In this document: one piece after another, positions 5,571 to 6,370 of the stretch
Layout: each line of letters begins with the position of its first letter
Numbering within the stretch: position 1 is the stretch's first letter
Translations under genes and position numbers: made by a program
Source of the DNA: Balneolaceae bacterium
GTDB taxonomy: Bacteria; Bacteroidota; Rhodothermia; Balneolales; Balneolaceae
DNA length: 6,370 nt
Direction of reading: 5' to 3'
Assembly (NCBI GenBank): GCA_007117235.1
Contig: SKGY01000251.1
Coordinates: 1-6,370, forward strand
The notes under the pieces: model-generated
Database searches by the model: none
What the model was told of the DNA's origin: nothing
The model's input: the letters and a program-made list of their open reading frames with translations, nothing else

Positions 5571-6370
5571 ATGTGGTTTAAAAAAAAAGATGAACATGAA
5601 GTAAATGATTATTTCACTCAAAAATGGATCGACGATTGGAAAATTAAAATAGATAAGAGCAAAGACTACAAACAGAAAGCACGTAATTGGAATGCACCTG
5701 TTCTCCTAAAGTTTAACCCAATACCTGAAAACATCTCTTCTAAAAACTATTTGGGATTCTATCTAGATCTACAATACGGGGAATGTCATGAGTTGAGGTT
5801 CGCAACAAAAGAAGATCAAGAAATTAGCGATATAATATTAACCGCTGATGAACATACCTGGATAGAATTAATACAGAATAAAAAAGATCCTACCATGGCT
5901 ATCATGAAGGGTAAACTATTATTGGAGAAAGGAAGTCTTTTAAATTTATCAACTCAACGCACGTCTGCTAAATCTCTGCTCGAAACGGCTCCTGTTTATA
6001 AGCACACATTACAGATAAAAAATAAAGCTACCGTAAATTCTAAACATCAAGAAAAAGAGAAAAAATCATTTGTTACTACAACAAGGGGCTTGGACTTTGA
6101 TAGCTATCCAATGCAACTTTTTCAAAAGGCAAAAATATATGGAATATGGAATCCGGCTGATATAGATTTTTCAAAAGATCGTAATGATTGGTTAGCCCTT
6201 TCATCAGAAGAGAAAAGAATAATCTCTCATCTCACATCACTTTTTGTTTCAGGTGAAGAAGCCGTTACTCAAGACATTCTTCCATTGATTCAGGTTATAG
6301 CTGAAGAAGGGAGAATTGAAGAAGAGATTTTTCTCACTTCATTTTTATGGGAAGAGGCAAAACACACAGA
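5571..6370 (+). CDS. SCP2-type lipid carrier domain fused to R2-like ligand-binding oxidase (R2lox), 3'-truncated
   Basis: The frame is open from ATG 5571 to the window end (266 full codons) with no stop or shift. Residues about 10-140 form a complete SCP2/sterol-carrier domain of the small stand-alone type. Seen are FTQKWIDDWKIKID, then YKQKARNW, a beta region FYLDLQYGECHELRF, and the signature ending WIELIQNKKDPTMAIMKGK plus LLLEKGS. A Lys/Glu-rich linker (about 145-167) leads to an R2lox domain beginning near 168: GLDFDSYPMQLFQKAK, WNPADIDFSKD, GEEAVTQDI and EEAKHT. By family comparison, E229, E262 and H265 are the first three metal ligands, with the 33-residue and ExxH spacings of R2lox. 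V232 is the valine that forms the ether crosslink with a tyrosine, still beyond the window, as are the last three ligands. R2lox proteins carry a Mn/Fe site, activate oxygen and bind a long-chain fatty acid; their physiological substrate is unknown. No signal peptide or membrane segment is visible, so a cytosolic location is inferred. It is divergent from mnmG. The alternative, a ribonucleotide reductase R2 subunit, is disfavoured by the GEEAV motif. Confidence 0.87.
   Translation, partial: MWFKKKDEHEVNDYFTQKWIDDWKIKIDKSKDYKQKARNWNAPVLLKFNPIPENISSKNYLGFYLDLQYGECHELRFATKEDQEISDIILTADEHTWIELIQNKKDPTMAIMKGKLLLEKGSLLNLSTQRTSAKSLLETAPVYKHTLQIKNKATVNSKHQEKEKKSFVTTTRGLDFDSYPMQLFQKAKIYGIWNPADIDFSKDRNDWLALSSEEKRIISHLTSLFVSGEEAVTQDILPLIQVIAEEGRIEEEIFLTSFLWEEAKHT

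Noticed and set aside
5571..6370. Annotation as ribonucleotide reductase beta subunit
   Set aside because: The E-x-x-V pair in GEEAV, the WNPADIDFS motif and the N-terminal SCP2 domain fit R2lox rather than an R2 subunit.

Overview
The window is an AT-rich, gene-dense bacterial segment, and every long open frame in it is intact. Protein style points to the Bacteroidota/Rhodothermota/Balneolota side of the tree. The GyrA has the short tower without the gammaproteobacterial insertion, MnmG has Bacteroidota-like wording such as [14 protein letters not shown], and the minus-strand genes have A/T-rich leaders without a clear Shine-Dalgarno. This placement is an inference from recalled family patterns, not from a search.

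Layout: bases 1-1785 (+) are the 3' two thirds of gyrA, ending at a hairpin terminator (1813-1843) that it shares with a convergent gene. On the minus strand, in transcription order, lie mnmG (5443-3554), rsmG (3544-2906) and a WYL-domain regulator (2792-1842). mnmG and rsmG are only 9 bases apart and are almost certainly co-transcribed; the regulator follows after 113 bases and may have its own promoter. A 127-base divergent intergenic region separates mnmG from a plus-strand gene at 5571 that runs off the window end.

Two points stand out. (1) There are two parS centromere sites: a perfect 16/16 TGTTTCACGTGAAACA inside rsmG (3383-3398), and a 15/16 copy on the mnmG/rsmG junction (3537-3552) whose centre supplies the GTG start codon of rsmG. 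With gyrA, mnmG and rsmG, this marks the window as origin-proximal chromosome where ParB would load. (2) The partial gene at the right edge encodes a full-length SCP2-type lipid/sterol-carrier domain fused in frame to an R2-like ligand-binding oxidase (R2lox). R2lox is a ferritin-like Mn/Fe oxidase family with no established substrate. The first metal ligands (E229, E262, H265) and the valine of the Val-Tyr crosslink (V232) are present at the expected spacing. The fusion suggests that the oxidase acts on a lipid delivered by its own carrier domain.

The core genes have housekeeping roles: DNA supercoiling (GyrA), tRNA wobble-uridine modification (MnmG), 16S rRNA methylation (RsmG) and chromosome segregation (parS). 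The WYL regulator and the SCP2-R2lox protein are the accessory elements. No tRNA, rRNA, CRISPR array, insertion sequence or other mobile element was seen.
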